From Geobacter sp. (lineage in GTDB: Bacteria; Desulfobacterota; Desulfuromonadia; Geobacterales; Pseudopelobacteraceae): 64,000 nucleotides of DNA. This document shows, one piece after another, positions 35,007 through 43,715 of the stretch (positions are counted from its first letter, which is position 1; the number at the start of each line of letters is the position of its first letter). The stretch covers positions 620,001-684,000 of the forward strand of contig PJFB01000001.1 in NCBI GenBank assembly GCA_003574895.1, read 5' to 3'. The notes under the pieces are model-generated. The model saw only the letters and a program-made list of their open reading frames with translations, had not been told where the DNA came from and searched no databases. Position numbers and translations under genes: made by a program.

Positions 35007-36582
35007 CCTGGTGCAAGAAACCCGTGAAAAAAGCGGCGTGATTTGAGGTAAAGAATGGGGGGTCATGCTTCAATATGGCCGCAACGGCCGGTTCCCGTTT
35101 GAATTCATTGGCCAGGAAGCCGCGCACCTGTTTCCGGTCCCATCCCCGGGGATGCTTGAAAGCGGTGTAAAGCGAAAGGTCACCCTCGTAGAATGGTTCG
35201 ATTTCCAATCCCGCGGCCTCTTCCCCACAAATTGGCATGTTGAACAGCGCCAGATTCATGAAGGTGATGGCTGCCCGATGCCGGACAACATACTCCAGCG
35301 TTCGGCGCGCCTCTGTCTCGGTTTCGGCCGGGGTCCCGAAGAGCAGGTACAGATAAACCCCGATCCCGGCCTTGTGCAGGTTGGTCAGCACCCGGGACGC
35401 CAGGCCGAGATCGATACCCTTGTTCAGCCTGTCCAATACCCCCTGGTCTCCGGATTCCAAGCCGAGCTTGAGCATGACGCATCCCGAACGTCGCAGGGCC
35501 GCGCAAAAATCGGCATCGGCGAGTTCACTGCCGAAGCGGGCGAAACCATACCAGGGGGCATTGAGTGGCTGCTCGGCCAGTGCCCGCAGCAGCGCCGGAC
35601 TGATGGCATTGTCCAGCAGATGGATCAGAGCCGGCGCGGTCAGATCGGCCAACCCATGCAGTTCGTTCATGGCCTGCTGCACCGGAACCGGGGTGTAGCG
35701 GTTGCCTTCCGCCTTTTCCGGACAGAAGGAGCAGCCATTCCAGTAACACCCGCTTGCGGCACTGTAGGGGAGTACGAAACCCGGGGACAGGTAGTCATGA
35801 AGCGGCAGCAGGCCGTAGGCCGGTACTGCATGCGTGCCGGAACGTTCTTTGACTCCAAACAGACCCAGCAGCGCCCCCTCCCCCGGCCCGGCCACCATGA
35901 GGTCAACCAGGTCGTCAAAGGGATTTTTCCAGCCCGAACGCATCATCCATGAGGTCACCAGACCGCCACCGAGGACAATCTTGATACCCGGAAACCTGTT
36001 CCGGACAAAACCTATCATGGCAAAAGTGCACAGTGCCTGGCTCAGGTAGGTGAGGGAAAATCCCACCACGCTGACCGGTAAACCGGTTCCCGCTTCTCGG
36101 CCATGGAGCAGGGACAGATTCGTACTTTGCTTCGGTGTTTCTAAGATTTCCTGCAGACGGGTACTAAAGTAGGGGAAAAAGGGGTTCTGCCCGGGCTGTT
36201 CCGCCGCCCGGACCAAGTCGGAGCTCCGCAGGGGAGAGAGCTGCCCGTGCTGATAATCAGCCAACCCGACCATTGCACCGCTATCGCGGCCTGCAACGGC
36301 CAGGACGCGGTTGACGTCCCTGACTGCCAGGGAGTAGCGGTCCGGAGAACGATAGGTTTCTTTGTCCTGCAGGGCAACGATGTTGGCTGGGAGGTTTTTG
36401 ATTGCCCGGCGGCTCCAGGTATCGGTTACCGCTTGCGGCTGTTGCAGCAACCACAGCAACCCTTCGAGGTTGGCGTCCAGCACCTGGCAGGTTATGCCGT
36501 GACACAGCAGGGCACCGGCCAGCTTCGCAACACCGGCTGGCGGCTCGCTCGGCTTGGCAACGGGAGGAAATATCAGCAACAT
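34999..36582 (-). CDS. Radical SAM protein with CX4CX2C cluster motif
   Basis: The 527-residue protein has an N-terminal cobalamin-binding-like region ([28 protein letters not shown] near 205) and a radical SAM core. The cluster motif is Cys279-x4-Cys284-x2-Cys287 ([14 protein letters not shown]), one residue longer than the standard C-x3-C-x2-[20 protein letters not shown] and [15 protein letters not shown] are typical of B12-type radical SAM proteins. It follows a methyltransferase gene by seven bases, so the two may act together. The reaction is unknown. Confidence 0.82.
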   Translation of the reverse strand: MLLIFPPVAKPSEPPAGVAKLAGALLCHGITCQVLDANLEGLLWLLQQPQAVTDTWSRRAIKNLPANIVALQDKETYRSPDRYSLAVRDVNRVLAVAGRDSGAMVGLADYQHGQLSPLRSSDLVRAAEQPGQNPFFPYFSTRLQEILETPKQSTNLSLLHGREAGTGLPVSVVGFSLTYLSQALCTFAMIGFVRNRFPGIKIVLGGGLVTSWMMRSGWKNPFDDLVDLMVAGPGEGALLGLFGVKERSGTHAVPAYGLLPLHDYLSPGFVLPYSAASGCYWNGCSFCPEKAEGNRYTPVPVQQAMNELHGLADLTAPALIHLLDNAISPALLRALAEQPLNAPWYGFARFGSELADADFCAALRRSGCVMLKLGLESGDQGVLDRLNKGIDLGLASRVLTNLHKAGIGVYLYLLFGTPAETETEARRTLEYVVRHRAAITFMNLALFNMPICGEEAAGLEIEPFYEGDLSLYTAFKHPRGWDRKQVRGFLANEFKREPAVAAILKHDPPFFTSNHAAFFTGFLHQVT

Positions 36583-36589
36583 GCTTTTA

Positions 36590-37357
36590 TCATGTCTGCA
36601 ACGCTACCGTGCCTACCCGCAGGGCCAGGGGCCAGCTGATGGGGCGTAACCGATGCGGATCCCCCCAGGCGGCCCGCAACTCTTTGTCGATCAGGGCCAG
36701 CGGGCTGCTCCCCAAACGTTTTTCGTACTCTCCAACCGCCGACCAGGTACTGAAATAGCCCAGCAAATGCTCCAGGTCCCACTCGGCTTCCATGGCAAAG
36801 GCCGGCGCGGATATTTCTGGGAAGGGAAAGGGAATAGTGGCATAATGTTCATCCACATAATGCCGCTCGGCCGGCCAATAGGGGGCAATCAGCTCGTAAT
36901 AGAAGCGATCTATCACCTCCCCGGCAACACCATCGACACTTACCGGGCCGTATGAGACAGCCGCCAGCACCCCGCCATCTCGCACAACCCGCCTGACCTC
37001 CGTATAAAAGCGGTCAAAATCGAACCAGTGCAGGGCCTGGGCAACCATTACCAGGTCCACGCTGTTGCCGCCGATGCCAGAACCCTCGGCTGGGGCAACA
37101 CCATAGCTGATCCCTTCGTGCTGCTGGGCATGTTCGATCTGCTGCCGGCTCGGGTCAGTGGCTATGACACGCTCGAAATACGGCACCAGCCCCAGTGCGG
37201 CCTGGCCGTTGCCGCAGCCGCAATCCCAGGCCAGTTCATGTTGCCTGGCGAGGCCGGCCAGCCAGCTAAAAAGCTCTCCCGGATAGGAAGGGCGATAACG
37301 GGTGTAGGCATCGGAGCGAACCGAAAAATGATCCTTGAATCCTATTTGATCTGTCAT
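36590..37357 (-). CDS. Class I SAM-dependent methyltransferase
   Basis: The 255-residue protein has motif I AWDCGCGNGQAAL, acidic ERVIATDPSRQQI and SVDLVMVAQALHWFDFDRF, as in the Methyltransf_11 family related to yeast trans-aconitate/TMT-type and SAM-binding putative methylases. The ATG beginning MTDQIGFKDHF has GGGAGGG upstream; an earlier frame start would add 16 odd residues. It lies just upstream of the radical SAM gene. The substrate is unknown. Confidence 0.88.
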   Translation of the reverse strand: MTDQIGFKDHFSVRSDAYTRYRPSYPGELFSWLAGLARQHELAWDCGCGNGQAALGLVPYFERVIATDPSRQQIEHAQQHEGISYGVAPAEGSGIGGNSVDLVMVAQALHWFDFDRFYTEVRRVVRDGGVLAAVSYGPVSVDGVAGEVIDRFYYELIAPYWPAERHYVDEHYATIPFPFPEISAPAFAMEAEWDLEHLLGYFSTWSAVGEYEKRLGSSPLALIDKELRAAWGDPHRLRPISWPLALRVGTVALQT

Positions 37358-37409
37358 TGGCACCCTCCCCCGATTTTGCACACCCAGTCCGCAGGACAAA
37401 ATCACATAG

Positions 37410-38042
37410 TCACAATGCAGCGGTCCTGTTCAGGCAGGATCTCGTTACAAGCGTCACCAGCAAACCCACGTAGAAGCCTGCGATCACATCGCTCATGAAA
37501 TGGTAATTGGTCAATATGAGCGCAATTGCCAATACGGATAACGCCAGAGCGGATATATGGCGATAGGCGGGATAATAAAACCAGACCGCCACAAAAAAGG
37601 CGGTGAATACAGTCATGTGCCCGGAAGGGAAGCCACCGTTATTCTCCAATCCGGTAAACCAGGGGATATCCGCTGAAGAACTGTTTTGTAGCCACACCCG
37701 GGTGTTGATGCGGCCGAAGAAAGATTGCAGCAGCGATTTGAGCAAGTAGGCAAAAGGCACTGAAGTTGCAGCCAATTTAAGGAATTGCGTGTGGATGTTA
37801 CGCCCTTTTCTACGCACCAGATAATAATAGGCACCCCACATGCCAACACTTCCAACACATACCACTTGCAGCAGCAAATCAGGGATATCTTTGGTAACGT
37901 CTCTAAAAAGCGGATTCAAATGCATGAGATGTCTGACGCTCAGGGCAATCCTTCTATCCAGAAAGACAATGCCCGCATAAACGATTACAGCACTTGCGAG
38001 CACTGACCCGGCAAGAAGATAATTAACGTGTGTTTTTTTCAT
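37410..38042 (-). CDS. PAP2-superfamily membrane phosphatase
   Basis: The 210-residue protein has about six membrane spans and the PAP2 acid phosphatase motifs in order: K-x8-R (KSLLQSFFGR), PSGHMT and NYHFMSDVIAG. These suggest a lipid phosphatase acting on undecaprenyl pyrophosphate, phosphatidic acid or lipid A at the periplasmic face. It begins MKKTHVNYLLAG. It has no evident operon partner. The first motif's usual RP is R-I here, a small departure. Confidence 0.85.
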   Translation of the reverse strand: MKKTHVNYLLAGSVLASAVIVYAGIVFLDRRIALSVRHLMHLNPLFRDVTKDIPDLLLQVVCVGSVGMWGAYYYLVRRKGRNIHTQFLKLAATSVPFAYLLKSLLQSFFGRINTRVWLQNSSSADIPWFTGLENNGGFPSGHMTVFTAFFVAVWFYYPAYRHISALALSVLAIALILTNYHFMSDVIAGFYVGLLVTLVTRSCLNRTAAL

Positions 38043-38129
38043 GCCCGCATACTACTACATCCCGTCGCAACATAAAATCATTATACTTATTGCAACACCC
38101 CTGCTTCATTAACGTCCAACTCAAGAGGA

Positions 38130-38654
38130 CTATCTGTCGCCGTGGCCGTGGCCTTCATGCCTGTATTCCCTCTCGCGCCCATCCCCCCTGTCCTCTCGTC
38201 CATCCCTGTCGCCATGCCTTTCCTTGCCGACATACTCCGGGCGGTAATGACGGCCACGATAATGCTCCCGATCACGTGAATAGACCCTATATTCCTCGTC
38301 GCGATAGTGCCTGATCCGGTCGAGCTGGTGACGGCGAAGCGGGACAGGCAAATGCTGATAGGAGGTCATATGCCAGGGACCGTTGTAGCGGAGCCCGTAA
38401 TACCACTGGTTGCCTCGGTAGACATAATAGCGATTGGCAACATAGAACATGTCAAACGGCATGCCCACGGCCACGTAAAAGCCGAGCGAGTGCGGCATGA
38501 TGAACTGCGGCGGCTCTTCCACGACTATGGGCGCCCCGGAAGGAGGCGGCGAATTGCCGATGTTCAGGTTGATTCCCAAGTTAACGTCGGAGGCCAGTAC
38601 AGCCGAAGCAGACAATCCGGAAGCAAGTATGAGAACAAATATTATACCTTTCAT
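38130..38654 (-). CDS. Secreted Arg/His/Gly-rich protein
   Basis: The 174-residue protein has a signal peptide (MKGIIFVLILASGLSASAVLA, residues 1-21) and a folded middle with repeated aromatic pairs (RYYVYRGNQWYYGLRYNGPWH). The tail (about 110-174) is packed with Arg, Tyr, Asp, His and Gly (DREHYRGRHYRPEY, HEGHGHGDR). Similar YXGxxWY proteins occur in many Gram-negative genomes without known function. GAGGAG precedes the ATG. The basic, His-rich tail may bind metal, nucleic acid or polysaccharide; that is inference. Confidence 0.75.
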   Translation of the reverse strand: MKGIIFVLILASGLSASAVLASDVNLGINLNIGNSPPPSGAPIVVEEPPQFIMPHSLGFYVAVGMPFDMFYVANRYYVYRGNQWYYGLRYNGPWHMTSYQHLPVPLRRHQLDRIRHYRDEEYRVYSRDREHYRGRHYRPEYVGKERHGDRDGREDRGDGREREYRHEGHGHGDR

Positions 38655-38809
38655 GACTTCACAACTCCTCTCTTTTTAACACTTCTACAACACGCTGTCA
38701 GTTGCATTATAGCATGTTGAACAGAGTGGGAAATTGCCAAATTACGCACCCATATTAAAGGGATAAAGGGTAATTCAAACGGCGTAGAAGTTGCTCCCAG
38801 GGAAACATG

Positions 38810-39931
38810 TTACTTCCCGCCAAAAACACCAAACAGCCCCTTAAGTCCCTTTTCTCCTATGCCGATGATACCCTTGCCGACGCTGACGGCACTGGAGATA
38901 CCGATTTTGGATGACAATGCTGTGGCGACCTGCTCCAACAGCGACTGGCGAATGGAAAAATGGGGATTATCCAGACTGCCGCTCAGAGCAAAATCGACCT
39001 TCAATCCATTTTGGTTGTCGGACATGAGCTTAACCATGGCCCAGGTCGGGATCCCCATAAGAAACCCCTTGGTCCCTCCCCTGTCAAAGGTCAGATCCTT
39101 GAGAACAATCGTACCAGGGGCCTTCAATTGACGGTTACTGATGGCAATGTCGCACCCGGCCGTTAGGGAACCATTGGTAACATTCAGATCGCCCTTTTTG
39201 AGGAAATAGGGACGATAATTGAGGATATTCAACTCCTTGATGTCGAGCCGGAGCCGGCTATCAAGGGTTTTCGGCGTGAGCTTGCCGGACAGTGTAAGTC
39301 CTCCCCCGCCCAAGGACTTCAAAGACAGATTGATTTTCGTCATTTGATCAACAGGTGGGTAGTTCAATCTGCCAACGTCAAGACAAATGTCTCGAAACTG
39401 CAACAGGTTATAGTGTTCGGCAGGATTACTAAGACCAACAGCACCCCGTTGACCAACATGCCAGTCAAGCAGTTCAATCTTGCCGCCGCTGATATGTATG
39501 CCATCAATAACTATGGGCATTACAGGTCCGGTTGCCGGTGATTTCTGTGAGGAAGGTTGCAACAGCGGCATGAAAGAGCCATCAGGGGTAATTTCCAGCA
39601 GCAGGTAGGGATTTTCAAGATCGATATCCCCAAATTCAAGATGTCCGGTAAAAAGCGAAAGCAGTCTCGGGCGCAATACCACGCGGTCAATGGCAAAACG
39701 CCGGTCAAACGTTCCTTTTCCCTGGCGCGCTATCCTGATCCGAGTCAGTTCGACCCTGTTCCAGTGGGCACTGACCTCTCCAACAGTAAAGTTGTTGCCA
39801 ATCAAGCCTCTCAAACGGCCCTGAACCAAGCCGGTCAGATGGGCATAACCAAACCAAGCTGCGCCGAATGCCAACATGGCCAGTAGTAACAGACAGCTTA
39901 ACGTATTTCTCCAAAAGCCAGTGATTTTCAT
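38810..39931 (-). CDS. DUF748/AsmA-like envelope protein
   Basis: The 373-residue protein has one N-terminal membrane anchor (about 10-30) and a long beta-rich periplasmic region. The segments RRFAIDRVVLRPRLLSLFTGHLEFGDIDLENPYL and IDGIHISGGKIELLDWHVG follow the AsmA/DUF748 pattern, a family linked to bridge-like lipid transfer between membranes. No ribosome site is visible; the ATG opening MKITGFWRN is chosen. It lies between the Arg-rich secreted protein and the LolB-like lipoprotein, so an outer-membrane biogenesis role is plausible. Confidence 0.75.
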   Translation of the reverse strand: MKITGFWRNTLSCLLLLAMLAFGAAWFGYAHLTGLVQGRLRGLIGNNFTVGEVSAHWNRVELTRIRIARQGKGTFDRRFAIDRVVLRPRLLSLFTGHLEFGDIDLENPYLLLEITPDGSFMPLLQPSSQKSPATGPVMPIVIDGIHISGGKIELLDWHVGQRGAVGLSNPAEHYNLLQFRDICLDVGRLNYPPVDQMTKINLSLKSLGGGGLTLSGKLTPKTLDSRLRLDIKELNILNYRPYFLKKGDLNVTNGSLTAGCDIAISNRQLKAPGTIVLKDLTFDRGGTKGFLMGIPTWAMVKLMSDNQNGLKVDFALSGSLDNPHFSIRQSLLEQVATALSSKIGISSAVSVGKGIIGIGEKGLKGLFGVFGGK

Positions 39932-40019
39932 AGTCAAATAACAACAACCAATGGATCAAATTTCCGATGGAGTCATATGCAGAAGATAATAACGCAAAAT
40001 TTCGGATCTGCCGAAAAAT

Positions 40020-40703
40020 CTACAGACCTTGCAATTCCGACAGGGGCAGGATTTTCATACCCACTATTCCAGGGGAAAAAGAACTGTCATCAATATGGGT
40101 ATTAACCTCTGGCTCGTCGAAAACGATACGGATTCGATCATCATGATCATTTCTCAACTCAATCTCGGTAGCAACCGGCACACCATCAAAAACTTTGTAA
40201 CCGGAATAGTAAACCTGCTCGCCGCTCTGGGTAGTTTTTGATACCGCCAACCCGTTTTCAAAGGTCACGTTTTCCTTGAAACCTTGACTTCCCATGCGCT
40301 CCACGGTGCCGGTAAAATGGTTACTAACCGGCGGATCAAGGTCCATCATCCAGCGCATGAAACGCCACCCCTGTAAACCGCCTTTGTCTGGCAGCTCATC
40401 AAACCTGCCACTGTAGGCCACAGACTGGGATGGGTACAGAAGCGTAATCCGTTCCCCCAGCGCGAAGATTTCAAAGAGGGTATTGCCGAATGGGGATAGA
40501 ATCAACAGGTGCAACTGATCAGGACGGCGATAGACCAGATAACCGTGCCCGCCCATGCTGCGATCTGTTGCATGTACTGAGATGCTTACTGACGAAGAAA
40601 TAGTTTTGAGTTCAGCCCCAGGGGTATATTCTATGGAGGGGCGCTGCAAAACGGCACACCCGGTAAGCAGCAACAGTGATAGGACTGTCAGAAATTTCGG
40701 CAT
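40020..40703 (-). CDS. LolB-like outer-membrane lipoprotein
   Basis: The 227-residue protein has a lipoprotein signal (LSLLLLTGC, lipidated Cys at residue 16) and a LolB/LppX-type half-barrel pattern: GHGYLVYRRPDQLHLLILSPFGNTLFEIF, then YSGYKVFDGVPVATEIELRN. LolB receives lipoproteins from LolA and inserts them in the outer membrane; divergent members are common in Geobacter. It is first on the minus strand before the DUF748-like gene. Confidence 0.72.
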   Translation of the reverse strand: MPKFLTVLSLLLLTGCAVLQRPSIEYTPGAELKTISSSVSISVHATDRSMGGHGYLVYRRPDQLHLLILSPFGNTLFEIFALGERITLLYPSQSVAYSGRFDELPDKGGLQGWRFMRWMMDLDPPVSNHFTGTVERMGSQGFKENVTFENGLAVSKTTQSGEQVYYSGYKVFDGVPVATEIELRNDHDDRIRIVFDEPEVNTHIDDSSFSPGIVGMKILPLSELQGL

Positions 40704-41056
40704 ATGTGATGTTCCCGTGATTCATGAATTTCGGCTGCAGCAATTTAACATCCAAACAGCTATCTGTTTCGGAATAGGCGCTATCAAACAATCTTGTCAA
40801 AATGCACCAAAATCCATACGGCAAGTAATGGATTTAGATAATAATGTGAACCCCCAGAATTGTCCAGAACGTTACACTCCAAGGCACCGTCAGAAAAGCA
40901 CTTCTGTCGGTCCCCATAACCAAACTGATCAATTTGGTCGCTAGAAAACATCAATCCACCACAGGATAACCATGCACTTGAACTTGACTTTATCACTAGA
41001 CAGGGTAATCATTTAAAAAATTGCACATATTTATTGTTTCAGAAAGGCGTCCTGAC
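40704..41056. other. Intergenic region between LolB-like and lipoprotein genes
   Basis: These 353 bases separate two divergent lipoprotein genes. A rightward promoter candidate lies at 40984-41011. No RNA gene or repeat is recognised in the rest. Confidence 0.5.
40984..41011 (+). promoter_or_regulatory. Candidate promoter of the 41.06-kb lipoprotein gene
   Basis: TTGACT at 40984-40989 and TAATCA at 41006-41011 are 16 bases apart, about 45 bases before the ATG. Confidence 0.45.
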
Positions 41057-41509
41057 ATGAATTTTCCCAAAAGCTTGTGCAAGTCGATATGTATGGTGTT
41101 GATAACTGGAATAACGGTTCAATTAGCTGCTTGTGGCACTCTACTGTACCCGGAACGGAGGGGTCAGAGAAGCGGTCGGATAGATGTGGGGGTTGCTGTT
41201 TTGGACGGGATTGGGTTGCTCTTTTTCATCATTCCCGGTGTGATCGCCTTTGCTGTAGACTTTTCAACCGGCGCCATCTATCTGCCGGGCGGCCATAGGG
41301 CATTGACCGGCACAGAAGGGATCAAGGTTGTGAAAGTCAAACCGGACCAACTGAGAAAAATCGACACCATCAAGGAGATCGTTGTCAAGGAAACCGGAGT
41401 TCCCAACACTATTGACATGAAAACTGCTCAGATCAGCCCCTTGGATCGAACTGAAGACATTCCTGTACGAATCGGCAAACTGGAAAAAACCGGCTATCAA
41501 ATCAGATAG
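41057..41509 (+). CDS. Hypothetical lipoprotein (YPERRGQ type)
   Basis: The 150-residue protein has a lipoprotein signal (ITVQLAACG, Cys near residue 27) followed by TLLYPERRGQRSGRIDVGVAVLDGIGLLFFIIPGVIAFAVDFSTGAIYLP. The second hydrophobic stretch could be a membrane hairpin. The C-terminal half is soluble. Similar small lipoproteins occur in many Proteobacteria without known function. AAAGG precedes the ATG at 41057. It converges on the caspase-like gene, 16 bases away. Confidence 0.7.
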   Translation: MNFPKSLCKSICMVLITGITVQLAACGTLLYPERRGQRSGRIDVGVAVLDGIGLLFFIIPGVIAFAVDFSTGAIYLPGGHRALTGTEGIKVVKVKPDQLRKIDTIKEIVVKETGVPNTIDMKTAQISPLDRTEDIPVRIGKLEKTGYQIR

Positions 41510-41525
41510 CAGCTTTAGTCAGAAA

Positions 41526-42710
41526 TCAAAACAGCCTCAAGCTACGTAATTCGATATTGGGCGTCACAAGCTGTGGTGTTTGTTCATTGTTTTTCAATTT
41601 TCTAGCTGTTTTCTCAACCTGCGGTTTAATGTAATTGTACAGATCTCCCAATTGCAGACTTGCATGTTCATTCTTATCTACTGTTTCCTTAATTTTTTTA
41701 AGCATAAAGTACGTGAATAGTCCATGGCCCTTCTCATCATAGGTGGAACTGGACTGGCTATCTTCAGATGCTGTAAGTACTACCAGATTTTTTGTTTGAA
41801 CTTTTTCTTTTCTGACAAGTGACCGGGAACCGGCAGCCATGACCGACTTGCCACCTGACCCAGAAAAACAGGAATCTAAAGCAACGATCACGGTTTTTGC
41901 TTGAAGTTTTGACAGAGAATCATACAAACGCTTGAGGGAATAACCCGTCTGATCAATAAAAGCTGGGTCGCCGTCGTAAGGGACCAGATATGCATCGCCA
42001 TTTTGCGGATTAGGGGCACCATGGCCTGAAAAATACACAAAAACCGTGCTGTTTTTATCAACATTGTTGTATAGCCATTTTTCAAAATATTTTTCAAAGT
42101 CGCTCTTGGCAGCCCTTTCGTTTACAAGGGTCACCACATTCTCTTCCTGAAAACCCATTATTTTGGTCAGATATTCTGTTACAATCTCTGCGTCATGCCG
42201 GGCATAATCCGCCGAAGGCAAATGTTGCCTGTATTCTTCCACACCGATTACTATGGCAAAATCATTTTGACGTTTTCTGGTAGCCAACTGGGGAATTTGG
42301 TCCACATCCGACGTAATATCCCGTCTTTTGCCAAGAGTTGTATCACGATTATTTCTCTGTTCGAAAGCTGAATCCGCCTCAATACGGTCTCCAAGCATGA
42401 AAGTAAAACTCAAGGATTGACCATCCCGGAACGGAGGCTGGAGAAACTCTTCTTTTGATATGTAACCAACCGGTTTAGCCGTAATTGTATGCTCCTTATC
42501 ATCCAGCATTATCTTCACTCTTCTGCCAATAGCAATCTGTTTGCCATCAACTATAAATGCCGTTTTTTCTATATTTGAATCCAAATTAAACAAAATGTCA
42601 GCTGATTCCGAGTTTCGGGGATATTGATATTGCTGACGCATGTATTGCTGTGGTACTGCGCATCCTAATGATAAGCTGAAAACAATAAGCACAAATATTT
42701 GTTTTATCAT
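41526..42710 (-). CDS. Caspase-fold (peptidase C14) lipoprotein
   Basis: The 394-residue protein has a lipoprotein signal with lipobox SLGC (Cys17) and a beta-rich N-terminal region (30-140). The caspase-like domain follows: FAIVIGVEEYRQ (151-162), His230 in VYFSGHGAP and Cys281 in ALDSCFSGSGG, the His/Cys dyad of metacaspase/C14 enzymes. It also has LVVLTASEDSQSS and HGLFTYFMLKKI, common in bacterial caspase homologs. An intact dyad suggests an active envelope protease. It follows two paralogous lipoproteins on the same strand, with a terminator between. Confidence 0.88.
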   Translation of the reverse strand: MIKQIFVLIVFSLSLGCAVPQQYMRQQYQYPRNSESADILFNLDSNIEKTAFIVDGKQIAIGRRVKIMLDDKEHTITAKPVGYISKEEFLQPPFRDGQSLSFTFMLGDRIEADSAFEQRNNRDTTLGKRRDITSDVDQIPQLATRKRQNDFAIVIGVEEYRQHLPSADYARHDAEIVTEYLTKIMGFQEENVVTLVNERAAKSDFEKYFEKWLYNNVDKNSTVFVYFSGHGAPNPQNGDAYLVPYDGDPAFIDQTGYSLKRLYDSLSKLQAKTVIVALDSCFSGSGGKSVMAAGSRSLVRKEKVQTKNLVVLTASEDSQSSSTYDEKGHGLFTYFMLKKIKETVDKNEHASLQLGDLYNYIKPQVEKTARKLKNNEQTPQLVTPNIELRSLRLF

Positions 42711-42739
42711 TTAGATCACCACCCATTTTTGCTTTTTAC

Positions 42740-42763
42740 TAAAAAGAAGGGGGCAAGGCCCCC
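42740..42763 (-). terminator. Terminator between the small lipoprotein and caspase genes
   Basis: GGGGGC pairs with GCCCCC around a 3-base loop, followed on the minus strand by TTCTTTTT. It is short and the T-run is interrupted, so it may only reduce transcription into the caspase-like gene. Confidence 0.65.
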
Positions 42764-42819
42764 TTTGAATAAATAAAGAAAAAAAATATTGAATTGGTAG
42801 TTTCAGTTCATGCAAGCAA

Positions 42820-43215
42820 TCAATAGGCTGATTTAAGTTCTTTAAGTTCTTTCTGTCCCACGGTCATCTTTGCTGCGGTACCGGAAAGATATAGCTTTGT
42901 GTAATTTAGAGAAAATATAGGGATTGGTATTACAGTATATTCTGTGTCAATCTTGTAATTGATAAGGACGTCGGCACCGGCTTTTTGTGATAAGGCCTTT
43001 TCGAACAGGGCCCTGACATCCTCTTTTGTCATATCCTTCGGTATAATTAACCCGAATTTTTCAACAGAAGCGGATACGTGGCCCAAAGGTTCAACATTGC
43101 TGTTAGGATAAGTGAAATGGGATTTATCGCCAATGGAACCCATTTTCATTGTACATCCCACCGACATGATTAACGCGCAAAACAACAACAGTTTCTCTAT
43201 GCCAAAAGTTTTCAT
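42820..43215 (-). CDS. Small lipoprotein, paralog A
   Basis: The 131-residue protein has a lipoprotein signal (ALIMSVGC, Cys near residue 21). The mature part opens with HFTYPNSNVEPLGH and ends GTAAKMTVGQKELKEL. The upstream gene encodes FAYPNSNVTPVGY and GTAAKMVIGTQKLK at the same places, so the two are a diverged tandem duplication. GGGAGGG precedes the ATG. No domain is recognised; the place before the caspase-fold lipoprotein suggests a shared envelope role. Confidence 0.75.
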   Translation of the reverse strand: MKTFGIEKLLLFCALIMSVGCTMKMGSIGDKSHFTYPNSNVEPLGHVSASVEKFGLIIPKDMTKEDVRALFEKALSQKAGADVLINYKIDTEYTVIPIPIFSLNYTKLYLSGTAAKMTVGQKELKELKSAY

Positions 43216-43235
43216 ATAAACCCTCCCTATATAAA

Positions 43236-43604
43236 TTATTTAAGTTTTTGAGTTCCAATTACCATCTTCGCCGCAGTCCCCTCAACCAAATACTCGGTGC
43301 AGTTTACTATGAGAAAATTACTGAGCTTTGTAAAAGCAATGTAATTTACAAGTATGTCGGCTTGTTTGGCTTGCAGCGCATTTTTTACAGCTTCATCCTG
43401 CATATCCGAGGTAACAAATTTCTGGCCGAACAAAGAGCAGGCAGGACTGGAAGCACCAGCGGCATAGCCTACCGGAGTCACATTACTGTTAGGATAGGCG
43501 AAATTTGATTCCGTGTGAAAACCGGTAACATAAGTTTTTGAACATCCGCTCGCAACAAGTAACAACATCAGGAACAAGGCACTGAACAACAAAAACTTTT
43601 TCAT
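43236..43604 (-). CDS. Small lipoprotein, paralog B
   Basis: The 122-residue protein begins MKKFLLFSALFLMLLLVASGC with a typical lipobox (ASGC). Its mature part shares the YPNSNV-x-P-x-G and GTAAKM motifs with its neighbour 20 bases downstream. It has extra cysteines (SPACSLFGQ, LIVNCTEY) that could form a disulfide. GGAGG precedes the chosen ATG; an upstream start four codons earlier overlaps that site. Function unknown. Confidence 0.75.
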   Translation of the reverse strand: MKKFLLFSALFLMLLLVASGCSKTYVTGFHTESNFAYPNSNVTPVGYAAGASSPACSLFGQKFVTSDMQDEAVKNALQAKQADILVNYIAFTKLSNFLIVNCTEYLVEGTAAKMVIGTQKLK

Positions 43605-43631
43605 AAACACCTCCAAAAGATTTGATGTTCT

Positions 43632-43660
43632 CGCTTAACATTAACCAAGATGAGTGTCAA
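43632..43660 (-). promoter_or_regulatory. Candidate promoter of the lipoprotein pair
   Basis: TTGACA at 43655-43660 and TAAGCG at 43632-43637 (minus strand) are 17 bases apart. The -10 is poor; the site is about 30 bases before the first lipoprotein ATG. Confidence 0.4.
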
Positions 43661-43715
43661 GGAGATTGGCAATACATATAACACTATTGGCAATTAATTT
43701 TAGCTCATTACATAA

